Shown: piece after piece, positions 53,641 through 64,000 of the stretch
Position numbering within the stretch: position 1 is the first letter of the stretch
How the letters are laid out: every line of letters begins with the position of its first letter
Position numbers and translations under genes: made by a program
Notes under the pieces: model-generated
What the model was told of the DNA's origin: nothing
Database searches by the model: none
What the model saw: only the letters and a program-made list of their open reading frames with translations
Assembly (NCBI GenBank): GCA_941918925.1
Contig: OW799234.1
Location: forward strand, 59,190,968 to 59,254,967
Origin: Phyto melanocephala
Taxonomy: Eukaryota; Arthropoda; Insecta; Diptera; Rhinophoridae
Length of the DNA: 64,000 nucleotides
Direction: 5' to 3'

Positions 53641-55635
53641 AGTTTTTTTGTTTTGAGTGTGAATACCTGGTATTTATTTACAACATTATAGATATCATAT
53701 GAATTATCATATGAAAGAACGAAAAGAAATACTTTTAAGTTCCTTAGAGGAAAACAAATATTTGAAAATTATAAAATACCGCCAGTATTTTTCGTGAAAA
53801 TTGCTAGCAGAAATATTCACTGCTACAATTTTGCTTAGAGCTGTAAACATTTCAAACAACTACACTATAATATTTAGTACATGTGTATTATGAATATCTG
53901 ATACTAAAATGTCTTGTATGGTGGGGATTTTATATTCCGTTGATTGCCAGTTACAGTTGTATTCATTTGTTTTGCGGGCTCGATAAAAAACTATTTCGAC
54001 ACAAATGAATAAGAAACAGCAACATTAATACATATAAATATAAACTAAACACGCCACATACAAATCTTTAGCATGTACTCATTGCTAAATGGGAACATAA
54101 ATGTTTAATTTAAATAAGGCGGGTAGGGGCACGACCTCTATATTTTGAAATCCTATAGTTTCCTTTCGTTGTTAATAGAACAAACAACCATTTAAATATC
54201 ATGAGAAATACAACACCAGCCAAAAATTTAATTCTTTTGACTTCTTTAACTCACACACTTTTCGTTGAAATATATTTACAGTCATTTTGCTAATTTGGTT
54301 ATTTATAGTAATTTCATAAATCGTGAGCTCAGACAAAAAGATTGTAGCTGTTGGTGTTGTTGCTGTTTGTCTGTCTGTCCCTCTGTCTTGAACATACTAT
54401 AAACTGGCCGAAAATAAAAGAAGAGAGGAAATAACCAAACAAAATCTCAAATCGTAATGTTTTTTTAAACATAACGTATGCAGAGAGTTAAGAAACCATA
54501 ATATTTACAACTACAACAAGAACTAATATTAAACACTATTACACATGAACAACAATAACATCTATGAGTAGCGCAGGAACAGGAAACGTAACATTTTGGT
54601 GTCTGGTAGTTTTCACAGACTCCTTGTCTGTATGTGTTTACACAATGTGTCTCTAAGCTAATCCCGAGATAGTTGCAAAATGTGTTCAATTTCATTGTTT
54701 CATTTATTACGAAGGGTCTGCAGCTTAAAATGGTATGAGTATAAGGATTTTGAAAAACCCTTTCGAAATTAATGCATCTCAAAAGGCAAAATTATATTCT
54801 AAGCTGGTTATTTTCATTTTTTTTTTTTTTTTATTAAAAAGGCTGTTAAAATTTGTAGACATTTTAAAGGAAACTAGTATATCTTGGCTAGTATTATACA
54901 CGTAAAATTGAAAATCCTGCACTCTCAAGTCTTCAGTTGTATATGTATGACTAGCGGCGGACTATGTGCTTTATTAGGCAAAAGAAATTTACAAAGACTT
55001 GGGCTTGTTTCATATGTAAATCTTTAAAATATCCTGTATGTACACAGAAAAAAAATAGGTGTGAATTCCATTAATGAAATTATTATTATTTTAAATTTTT
55101 TTTGCTATAGCTCCAATCATCAAAGTGTTACTCCTAATTATGAAAGTTAATAATTTTATTTGAAAACATATTTCAAAAAAATATTAATTAGAAAAACTCA
55201 TTAAAATTTTTATTAATTTTAAAAGTTATTTTAATTTATTCTGTTACGTTTATAATTGAAAATTATAAATAATTGTAATAGAGTTTTTATTTCATAAATA
55301 ATATAAAAATTTAAAATTGTTTCAATGAAATCCATTAATTAGATATATTTGTGGTTATTCCGTATTCCAAGTCAAATCAAATTTGACACTGCAATAGCAA
55401 CTTTGAACAAGTCGATATTCTGCGCATCATTCGGCAGTGGATATGTATTTTTTTAACGGTTTTAAGCTATCCATTCCACTCGTACACTTTACTTGGAAAA
55501 AAATCCGATATATGTTTTAGCCAAACCTTGACACAAAGAAATTTTGACAAGAGGAACATCTGCAATAATAGAAAGTTTTAATTATACCATTAATAAATGC
55601 TTTTTCAATAAAGATGAATCGATATTAAAATTCAA
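53641..55635. other. AT-rich stretch
   Basis: A poly-T tract near 54817-54832. The segment starting CACAGAAAAAAAATAGGTGT (55033) resembles the ends of the putative element at 37071 and may be a MITE relic; no second end found. A Cys-rich frame lies at 54465-54782. Confidence 0.4.
54465..54782 (-). CDS. Cys-rich open frame, possible exon
   Basis: A 105-codon minus-strand frame with 16 cysteines. The best part reads CRPFVINETMKLNTFCNYL, LETHCVNTYRQGVCENYQ and TPKCYVSCSCATHRCY. A possible acceptor TTTTAAGCTGCAG precedes ACCCTTCG inside it. Secreted disulphide-rich exons look like this, but the TGT-rich AT background can also generate cysteines by chance, especially in the last third, which is TGTTGTTG-like. 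No signal peptide or homology was recognised. Confidence 0.25.
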   Translation of the reverse strand: MRCINFERVFQNPYTHTILSCRPFVINETMKLNTFCNYLGISLETHCVNTYRQGVCENYQTPKCYVSCSCATHRCYCCSCVIVFNISSCCSCKYYGFLTLCIRYV

Positions 55636-57150
55636 CAAGAACACTATATTCGGCTGTGCCGAATCTTTTATACCCAAATGTGTACATTTAAAGCATAATA
55701 TTTATTATTTTGTTAATCGCTATGGAATAATTTCTTTATAATAAAATATGTATCACTTTATTTGTAGAGGGTAGTTAAATTTTAAGGGCCCATGTTGAAG
55801 GTGAACTACACCTAGTCTTTAAATTAGTTTTTTGCATTTCATTTGACATTTCTCAATCTCAAACTTACTCAATCTGATCCGTGGAAAGATACGCAAATGA
55901 GAAACGCTTTAAAGTTATTCAGGTTTTTTATAAAAATGGGCGTTCAAATCAAAATGCATTTTGTGCACTTTGTAATTCTTTTGGTCAACATAATCGTTCA
56001 AATTCCTTCACAATCGGGAGAATTGTAAAAAATATTTAAATTTCTGCAAAACAGGTCTGTGTTAAATGTTAGAAAATCTGTGAATCTGGTTTTTGCGATA
56101 GTGTGGTAAAAGAGAGTCATCATCATGCCCAACAATTGAGCATCAACATTGTCATTGAAAATTTGGACCATCAGATAGAGGAGTGGCGCCAAGGATGGGG
56201 AAATGATAATAATTTCTTAAATAATTTGTGTTTTTTTTAAATCAACATCGTCCCTTTAAATTTAACCACCCTTAAAAACTTCGATATGATAGTAAAATGT
56301 TTTCGTAAATTTAGTCTTTTAGTGAAAGTGGGCGTTAAAGTAGTCGTGTCAATAAAGTTTCTGCTAATAAATACAACTTAGATATTTCAATATAGTCCTT
56401 TATTTTCCCAAAAACTTTGTCAATAGAGAAATTACATCAATTTAAGATAAACCGTTATGGGAGGTAGGCGTTTAAGTGGGCGTGTCACCAAACTTTTTAG
56501 CACAACAATGACATTGATAAGAACGATATTCGTAGCAAATTTTATCATCATTCCTCTTATTTTGACGGTTTTATGAGGTTTTAGATTTCATTAACGGTGA
56601 TAACGTGAAAAGTGGGCGTTATAGTAGGCGTGTCAAAGTTGTTTTTTTTGGCTAATGAGTACAACCTAGATGTTTCAATATAGTCCTTTATTATTCCAAA
56701 ATCTTTATTAATAGAGAAATTATATGAATTTTGGGTAAAACGTCATATGGGAGATGGGCGTAAAAGTGGGCGTAGTACCTTAATTTTCTAGTACAGTATT
56801 GACATTACCTAGTAAAACCGTTATATGGGAGGTGGGCGTAAAAGTGGGCGTGGCATATTGATTTTCCGTGACAAAAAAGCGTCTTATCAAGAAGCAAAGT
56901 GTGCAAAATTTCAGAGTCGTACATCCAATTTTGTTGCTTTTATGACGTTTTTGTTTTTAAATATACCGTAAGTACACTGTGCGGTATAAATATTCGTACA
57001 TTTTGATCGATAACTCCTCTCCTAATATATATATTTAGATAATTTTCGGAGAAAAATATTTTTTTACTCAGAAAATATATATTCGAAGTTTCATGACTCT
57101 ACGGTAATGCGTTTGGACACAATTCCATTTTATTCGATGTTCGAAGGACA
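55636..57150 (-). mobile_element. DINE-B composite element, copy 3 (truncated)
   Basis: Starts AACACTATATTCGGCTGTGC and GAATCTTTTATACCCA, contains the captured mariner and about two array units (GAAAGTGGGCGTTAAAGTAG, GGAGGTGGGCGTAAAAGTGG). It breaks off after CGATGTTCGAAGGACA near 57150, losing the TATACCCGCCACC end. It has more substitutions than copies 1 and 2. Confidence 0.82.
55767..56273 (+). mobile_element. mariner-family deletion derivative inside DINE-B, copy 3
   Basis: Starts after TA (55765-55766) with GAGGGTAGTTAAATTTTAAG and ends AATTTAACCACCCTT. Remnants include CTGATCCGTGGAAAGATACG (coding for DPWKDT) and GACCATCAGATAGAGGAGTG (coding for DHQIEE). Same junction as the other copies, no ATT expansion, and a deletion near 56095-56200. 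Confidence 0.77.
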
Positions 57151-58729
57151 TCCCTGATATACGAGTTAACCTGAAAAATTGCTTTATTGTATCAATTCGC
57201 CATTGCATATATATACCTGTATGTATGGCCCAACTTATGGGAAAACAGTTTGTCACAATTGGTTGAACTCACCTTAATTTTGTTTATTAAACCAGGTATA
57301 GAAGATGATATTTTGTTTTCGGTATTAAACAATTTACTTAAGTGCACTTTGTTAAAAATAAATGTGCCAAATTTATGTATATTTGTTGCATTTGCACCAT
57401 TTATTAAGTGTTTCACAAATAAGTATGAAATTTTATTAAAATAAACATATTATAAAAACTTTTCCAACCCAGATGTTCGAATTGGCCTTGATAGAAAACA
57501 TCTCCTAAAAAGTTGGTTTATTATATGAATTCATCATTACATATACCTGTATGAATATGCCTTGGATCAATTGTTAAATCAACTAAACGTTTTTAAACAA
57601 AAATTTTTTCTGTGTATTTCATATGCATACACACACACATATGTATGTATGTATATGTTGTACAAATAAATATATTTATGTAAATGAAAAAGGATTTAAA
57701 ATGTCTTATTTAGGTAATACCATTTCTCGTTACATTATTTTCATAATAAATTTTACTTTATTTGTGATTATTACGCTATTTTATTGGTTTACTTTAAGTA
57801 CGGGATGGATGTGGGCTTTAGAAACAATAATAATGACGATAATATAGTTTAGGTTCGTTTAAATTTTAAATCTTTTTAAGGGCTTCACGGCTATTTTGAT
57901 CCTTTTTAAGTTTTATGCAAATTTCGTGCTCGTTACAGTTTCTTTCTCTTTAATAGCCATGACCCATGATTGTAATTGCTTAGTTATATATTTTACTTCT
58001 ATTGTTAGTAGTTTTTGATTTTATGTATTTTTGTGACATTTACATACACAAATTTTTTTATTTTAAATCTCATATTTCACCCTTAATTTATGTATGTATG
58101 TGACAGGTTAGGTCAAAACTGTACTTGTTTCCGGCCAACCCCAACTAAAATTATTAAAACTGAAGTAAATTTTTGCACTTTGTTTATCTCTAGAATTTTT
58201 CTATTAAATCAAATACTTTTCTTCTATAACTGCATACAGAATTTGTCTTATAGCATAAAAAGACTCTTTAAGAAACTTATAAAGTAATACTTTCACATTT
58301 AAGGTGAAAAAAACCAATGAAAACATGTTAATTTTTAAAATTTTTTTAAACCCTAAATTGTTTATGTAAATTTTATTGTACATTATGCTACCAATAACAC
58401 GTACAATGTTTATCTTAAGGTGTAATTTTTTTCTGTTTTATTAGCATAAACCAGCCTTTCTGCATGACCCTATAGGAAACAAGCGAGAGGTGTCAAATCT
58501 TACGAGTTTAGGGGATATTTTACAGGTACTAAAGCTGCTGTTGCCGTATTGCAAATAGCTTTCTGTTAAAATCCTGCACGGATCAATGTCATCCATTTAA
58601 AAAATAATTATTTAAAGTGCCACAGAATGTAAACTTCACCGGCGCATTTTTCTGAATGTAATGGATTGTGTTTAGTATTTTATGGATTTTTGTTACACCC
58701 ATGTTACAATTTTATTTATTAACTAGTTA
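57151..58729. other. AT-rich stretch with a diverged direct repeat
   Basis: Sequence at about 57170-57270 (TTTATTGTATCAATTCGCCA, ATACCTGTATGTATG, CAATTGGTTGAACTCA) is echoed at about 57505-57595 (TTTATTATATGAATTCATCA, ATACCTGTATGAATATG, CAATTGTTAAATCAAC). CA/GTAT microsatellite near 57625-57660. Confidence 0.45.
57701..57847 (+). CDS. Small single-membrane-span ORF, uncertain
   Basis: From an ATG in context TTTAAAATGTCT, 48 codons read MSYLGNTISRYIIFIINFTL then FVIITLFYWF and STGWMWALETI. One clear hydrophobic span follows a short N-terminus, a layout seen in first exons of tetraspanins (short N-terminus, [KR]Y-x-x-F-x-x-N-F in the first span). GTACGG follows the span and could be a donor. 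Neighbouring exons with the CCG loop were not found, so this remains weak. Confidence 0.2.
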   Translation: MSYLGNTISRYIIFIINFTLFVIITLFYWFTLSTGWMWALETIIMTII

Positions 58730-59125
58730 AACCCGACTAGCTGACCTCAACAATATTTTCGTATTGCATTTATTTTAAGATATAAATAATTATTTCAGAT
58801 ACTAAGTATTAATATTTATTACTGTTAATTTTATTTGTTATTTTTAGCGCACTTTTTTATATATTTGTTATGCTGTCATGTCCGCATAATGCATTGTTTT
58901 TTCTTACCAATATAACTTTAATTGTATATCAAATTTGTTATTTTCTGTAAGAATTTTTTTTGTATACCGTGAGAAAAACTATGCAATAATGCAGGTATCG
59001 CGGTATACCCACCCAAATTTTATCAAAAATCGTTCAGTTATTTTGAGCCTACTGAGTTCAGGAAGGAAGACAGACAAACAGACAAACTGAAACAGTGTTG
59101 CTTTCTATTCTAGATCGTCGACTAT
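58730..59125. repeat. Dispersed repeat, possibly a Helitron-like relic
   Basis: It begins ACTAGTTAAACCCGACTAGC then TGACC, and later has TTTTATCAAAAATCGTTCAG, GAGTTCAGGAAGGAAGACAG and ACAAACAGACAAACTG. The second half resembles 39300-39400. Ends are not certain. Confidence 0.4.
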
Positions 59126-59555
59126 TTAAAAAAATTGTAGGGATTCCTACTTGCTTAATTTTATTTTAATAATTTTATAATTTTAAATCATACAGTTCAC
59201 TCGCGGTAACAAAAACATTGCCATAAGTAAACACCAGATAAGACGAACATAATATTTTTTACACTGACTACCCTGTAGCGTGAACACAGTGGGAAAGCCT
59301 TATAACGTGACCAAATTTGTAGTTTATCCAAATCATCTTTCTTAAAAAGGGTATCCCCGTAAATAATAGCACAAGTTTAGTTTAGGGCGCGCTGCTGATT
59401 TAGCATGATCTTAACTAAAGTTTTTCGTGAAAAATGTCACACAAACTACAAAAATTCTAAAGTTAAACTTCTTGTGATTGGAAAGGAAAAAATCCTCGCT
59501 CTTTTAGAAATTTGTAATCTCCTGTGGACTACAATTACTCCAAATCGTAATGGAT
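59126..59555. other. AT-rich spacer, possibly the body of the pogo relic
   Basis: A phrase near 59275 (CTGTAGCGTGAACACAGTGG) could be a worn left end of the element at right, but this is speculative. Confidence 0.35.
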
Positions 59556-60002
59556 GACAGCTGCCATTTTTGAAAATTGGTTTAACTATTAATGGACGCT
59601 ATTGGCTATTTCAATTCAACTTGGCAATGTCTTGAAAAAAAAAACAATAGCAAAATGCTGGCTGAAAATTTTAAGCTCTTTAGGAGATGAAAAAGACTTT
59701 GAAGAGGATATCCCGTTAGCTGTTTTAAGAGAAAGAATTTGTTAAGCAATTAAAATTTTAATATTATAAGAAAAAAAGGGAAACACATTTTTTAAATTAA
59801 TTTTAACGTACTTTTTTTTCTTAACAAAACATATGTATCTACATAAAAATCCGAAATACAAAAAAAAATATATGAATTTGAGTTTAATCACTTGTCTAAT
59901 TTATTTGGAAATTTTAAAGAGTTACACCTACGTCAACATGAGCAACTTCGCAAACGTGAAAACGCTCGGTTTTTAATAGTTCACGTTAGCGCGAGTCTAC
60001 TG
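59556..60002 (+). pseudogene. pogo/Tigger-like transposon relic, right end
   Basis: The plus strand reads LMDAIGYFNSTWQCLEKKTI, AKCWLKI, then GDEKDFEEDIPLAVLRERIC and a stop. The pattern A-x-x-W-x-x-(5)-TI-x-x-CW-x-K is the C-terminus of pogo/Tigger transposases, which normally ends in an acidic segment. About 240 b further on, the element ends at 60002 in a GC-rich terminus whose inward reading is CAGTAGACTCGCGCTAACGT, followed by TA (60003-60004), the expected target. Upstream DDE motifs could not be read. Superfamily call moderately sure. Confidence 0.6.
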
Positions 60003-60004
60003 TA

Positions 60005-60659
60005 TATGCTTTTAATTTTAGTTTTAGCAAATTTTTTTTTCAATAGACACAAGTCATTGTTAATTAATTTTTAAATAGAACAAAAATTAAAGAAATAAGA
60101 AACGTAAATTTTTTCCAAAAATATTTCACGCACAGACAATCTTATCATGAGCACATATAAATACGTTCAGTTAGTTATAAAAAGCCTGTTTTGCTTATAC
60201 GTAAGCGTTTGCAAAAGAAATAGTGGGTACGTTTAGTAAATATTAATTAAAATTTAGCTTTCATACAACTGTAATTAACAATGACCATTAACAATAACAC
60301 AACTAAAAACAAATTGTTCAGTTAACTATTTCATTATATTTATTTAAAATGCTATAAAATAGTAAAAGACACTTGCAAACAAAACCCAAACATATTCATA
60401 GTTTTTGATTTTTCGTCCTTTTCCGACGTAAAAAATTAAATAAATTTGTTGCAAAGTTGGCCGCGTATTGCAAATTTCTACCAATGCCATGATGGTTCAG
60501 TTTTTGCAATCGAATATTTCTTCTGTGGTTACAAAATATCTATTACAAAAATCATAATTTCTTAGTGCTGACCACATATTAATACTCTGAAGAGATTTTT
60601 CATATCATACCACAAAAGTATACTATTACAAATTCTGGTACTCACAACCGATATTACTT
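60005..60659. other. AT-rich spacer
   Basis: Nothing recognised. Confidence 0.45.
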
Positions 60660-61090
60660 TCTCTGTGCACATAAGTCCTTTCAAAAAAGACGAGAAAATT
60701 CTAGGTGTAACAATTTAGGGGTTCTTTGCAGGTGGTATAAATACAAGAGATTTAAGTAAAGCAAGTGGTTAAGTGGAGTCATGTTCCTGAATTTTAAAAA
60801 ACCATTAGAAGAACTACCGAGAATATTGAGAACAAAGTAATAAATATGTCGACGACGGCAAACCTTGTATACAAATCGCACAACAGTATAGAATCAATAA
60901 TTATGGTATGGGCCAATGTACATCGATTATGCGTAGGCAAATCTAAGTTCATAGAGTAAATCCTGCACTATATATGCCAAACCTTACTAGACTTTCGTCT
61001 AGTATCTATAAAAACACCTAAGTACTTAAGATTAACCATAAACTCTTTACAGATATTATTAAAGGCAAGGGAAAATTAAACTTGTCTTCA
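60660..61090 (-). pseudogene. Non-LTR reverse transcriptase C-terminal relic
   Basis: The minus strand gives NLKYLGVFIDTRRKSS (the KYLGV-x-x-D block), then LDLPTHNRCTLAH and, in another frame, SIVRFVYKVCRRRHI, YFVLNILGSSSNGFLKFRN and LLYLYHLQRTPKLLHLEF. The last blocks match the post-RT region seen in Jockey/CR1-type elements (RFVFNLR-x-x-DHIS, then LGxSF-x-x-x-x-KFR). Several stops and one frameshift; no RNase H follows. Confidence 0.6.
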
Positions 61091-62330
61091 GCTTTTTTTA
61101 TTTAATGAATGAGTGTATGAGACAGAGTGATTTCAGCGAGATAATCTGTCCTTTCGTTTATAACGTTTTACATTTGTTTTCTTAGTAAAAGTGTCTAAAT
61201 GTAGATAACTTTGAAATTTAATAAAATTAAAGTTAAAACACCGAAATCCACAACTTAAAAGTTTCCTTGCTCTTTGCCTACATAAAGCTCTGTACTTATA
61301 ACACCTTAAGAAAATTGTAATATGAAGTATAAATATATAACCCATATGGAACAGAAAATTAAATATTAATCATGCTCGTACATAAGCGGTAAAACGGGTT
61401 TTCCAAAGTTTTTTTTTTTTTTTTTAATTCAACCTAAATAAATAAGTGCATGAATTTGTTTTATTAACATTCAATTTTGCTTTTATTGTACAAAATTTAA
61501 TAAGAATTTTAATAATAACGTTTTCTAATAAGCTTAGTAATGCATACGGTACGTACAAAATATGATAGCTTAATTATCGGGTATCACTCTTAAACATTCA
61601 CTCACACAAAATATATTTTAATTCTTAATTATACTAATAAATATGACCCATATCTTTAACCTTAACATACTCACATTAACCCTTTTGCTCCATTAACAAA
61701 TATTTAGTTTTCCAACAATAATAAAGCGTGACCACGCATAAGCAACTTGACATTTAGAGGAACTGTATACATATGTAATGTACATATAAATTAAATTGTT
61801 TATAAGATCCAAGTACATATATTTAAATATTCCCACCACATATCAGCTATAACAAAAAGAAGCTAAAAGGACTTAATATTAATACACTAATACGCACACA
61901 TGCACGCCCAATATTTGATTAAACATTTTACGCTTTCAATAGAACGAAATGTACAATTTATATTGACTGGTATTAGTGAGTAAATTAGAATGCGTGTGCT
62001 TGTAAATGTATGTGATTTCTAAAAGCATCAATTACATACCTTCTTTCCCACTTAAACAAAACCTGCCACCACCCACCACAAAATCACACACACATTAAAT
62101 ATGACCATGTTAGTTGATCTAGTTAATAACCCTTTTTAACGCGTGTCTGTCGCATTTTTATATTGGGATTTTTTCATATTCGCCCACATCGAAAAAAGCA
62201 TACACGCACTCGTATCACAATTACAAGTTATCTTGGAGGGGAATTAAAACAAATATTTAGCAGGTGGCAGCTAGTCAGTTATTCAGCCAAAGGCTTAAGT
62301 GGTGCGAACACCCTTTTACTTTGCTTTTGG
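61091..62330. other. AT-rich stretch
   Basis: A poly-T tract near 61408-61425. No supported gene or transposon. Confidence 0.45.
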
Positions 62331-62400
62331 CGTCACTTACCACTTATTGCTCTCGCTGCTCGCCAGTGGACGCCTCTAATTAAATTGTACAATTAATACG
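62331..62400 (-). other. GC-rich patch with consensus splice donor
   Basis: On the minus strand AATTAGAGGCGTCCACTGGC then GAGCAGCGAGAGCAATAAGT G|GTAAGTGA gives a textbook donor (GT at about 62336) in an unusually GC-rich island. One frame is open (IRGVHWRAARAIS) but there is no ATG, so it could be an untranslated first exon or a short coding exon. Confidence 0.25.
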
Positions 62401-63699
62401 AATACAATACATTGATATGAAAGGGTCACTTCACCAGTTAATTGAATTCAGTCACGTGATGTGAATAACAATTAAATGACAGGTAGAGTGGTAAAGGATT
62501 AATTATATGCTTAGAAAAAGAAGAGGATACGTAAAGCAACTCTTTTTTCTTTAATTGTTAGAAGCAAAAGGTTACTTTTAAACAATTTTATTTAGCTTGA
62601 CCACATATTTGTATTTATGCAAACATGTGCTCAAGACTTTTTTCTTACAACTAAACTGTCACGCTATTTTATTTTAAATATAAAATTCTAGTAGGGTTCT
62701 TACTTCAAATGTTAAAAGGATCCTTTGAATTTACAGTTATAGATTGTCTAAAAGTTCCATCTTTCGATGCCGAATCATCATTATATATTGTAATTTAAGA
62801 CGTAAATGCTTATCCACAGCCTACAATAATATCGCTATTCGTAACATAAGAATTTTGGTAATCATTTAATTATCAACTTTAACGTTGCCAATCACTATGA
62901 AAATTTTCGAAGAAATTTCAATCGCTTTTACATCACACAGTTATAGGAATATCGATATAAATGCTGCGGAAAACCATTAAAACTTCTACCCATATTTAAT
63001 GAATAAAACTATTGTTTGAGTTGTTCTCATTACGAATAAATTGCCGAGACATAAGCGAAAAACTTTGACAATAATGATTGGAAATTTCGTATTATTTTTT
63101 TTTTTTTAATTAAAATACATAATAGAGAGAAGTATTTATTAAATAACGGTATATAGGTGGCCAATTTTGATCAATAAAATAAAGGAGTGTACGATAGGCA
63201 GATGTCTTATGCTAAAGTTAAATTGTTTCATGGGCTGTATGGTAAATGGCAAATGTTTTGGTTAAAAAACACTTCATAAATACCATATAATTCAGGCAGC
63301 AATACCTCTGTACCAAGTCAATATATTGATCATTAATAAGAGTCGCTGCTTGATCATCCTTATTCCTGCAAAACTGACAAGTTGCGGATGCACGTAGGTT
63401 CTCCAAATAGATAGGCAAGTAAGAAACAGTTTCTGGTAAAGCTGTAAAACACTTCTAATATCTACTCGGAGACCCCCTGGGTCATTGTGCATTCGTTTAT
63501 TGATGGAAACACTGAATGAAATAGAAGAACATCTAGCATTAGAGATGAGAAAAATTAAAGATGATAGCAAAAGCAAACAAAACAAAAAACAGAAAGTATA
63601 GAAAGTGAAATAAAATCGTTGCCTACTCTCAACTGTCATAAAGAATCCTTTTCTATTCAGAGATATCATTCAATTCATCGTGGAATGAAATGGGCTGGA
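62401..63699. other. AT-rich stretch, partly near a retroelement relic
   Basis: A 125-codon minus-strand frame at 63292-63669 and a CQFCRNKDDQAAT peptide near 63330-63380 may be further decayed tail of the non-LTR relic to the right, but motifs are too weak to call. Confidence 0.4.
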
Positions 63700-64000
63700 A
63701 TAGTTAAAATCTTTCCGTCTCTATATCTTCCTTATCCTCACACACTATACAATAATCCAGAGTATCACAATCTCATCTACTAATTCCAAATCTTACCCGA
63801 CAATTCTCCATTATAACCCCAATAGCGGCCCTCAAACAAATCCTATTCGGATCCAGAAGTAACTTGAGTCTTCTGAGTTCACTGTAAGCCATAAATCTTC
63901 TGTTTCTCCTAATCCAACTAAAGGAGCGACTCTAGCCTTACTTAACTCTCTTAATTTGTTGGTTATAGTGCCGATTCACCGCTTACCAGTTTGTTCGCAA
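63700..64000 (-). pseudogene. Non-LTR retrotransposon C-terminal relic, runs off window
   Basis: The minus strand reads MAYSELRRLKLLLDPNR, ICLRAAIGVIMENCRVRFGI then, after a stop, CIVCEDKEDIETERF. The pattern [LI]xGV-x-x-x-[HN]C-x-[LIV]-x-x-H/G followed by C-x2-C-x-(E/D)-rich resembles the region after RNase H in I-group elements (TGHC-x-IG, then a CCHC). It is cut by the window edge. Moderately sure. Confidence 0.5.

Noticed and set aside
60150..60180. TATAAATA next to TCAGTT resembling a core promoter
   Set aside because: The spacing of about 13 b is too short for TATA to initiator.
63292..63669. 125-codon minus-strand open frame
   Set aside because: The best fragments could be retroelement tail in another frame, but no motif is secure.

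Overview
The window looks like 64 kb of nuclear DNA from a higher fly (Schizophora, probably a calyptrate such as a blowfly or house-fly relative). It is very AT-rich and has no operons, bacterial-type genes or CRISPR. It is full of dipteran transposon families. Especially telling are DINE-1/Helentron-associated repeats whose 3' end is a hairpin (ATTCGGC...GCCGAAT) followed by CTTACTTGTT, and which carry the block ACCCCATAAAGTATATATA with GTCCGTCCGTCTG-type motifs. The species call is inference.

Layout. 0-9 kb is a transposon pile: a Helitron 3' end, an internally deleted piggyBac, a decayed Helitron with a PIF1-helicase remnant and a nested Harbinger-type MITE, then a hAT element with an 8-bp target duplication. 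Inside the hAT sits DINE-A, inside that DINE-B, and inside that a mariner deletion derivative. 10-13 kb holds a likely host coding exon on the minus strand, old DINE relics, a solo LTR, a MITE and a second, weaker exon. 16 kb has an unidentified broken coding sequence. 17-22 kb has a second DINE-B and a second piggyBac. 24-30 kb has DINE relics, two mariner relics and a 5'-truncated RNase H-bearing non-LTR retrotransposon. 31-33 kb has three exon-like minus-strand segments. 33-36 kb has a mariner, a Jockey-like retroelement and a clean DINE-A. 36-40 kb holds MITEs. 40.8-42.2 kb has phase-compatible plus-strand exons ending in a stop codon. 45-50 kb has an unclassified transposon-type ORF relic, a Tc1 relic and a complete non-autonomous Helitron. 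52-64 kb has non-LTR relics, the third DINE-B and a pogo/Tigger-like relic. The rest is AT-rich sequence in which I see no gene.

Host genes appear only as short exons, found from splice sites, open frames and phase matching. They fit large introns of one or more genes, but I could not name any of them. The most notable structural result is the DINE-B family. It captured a mariner deletion derivative before it spread, carries a 288-bp GGGCG-box tandem array that varies between copies (with a 575-bp higher-order duplication in one copy), and in another copy grew an ATT microsatellite inside the captured mariner.
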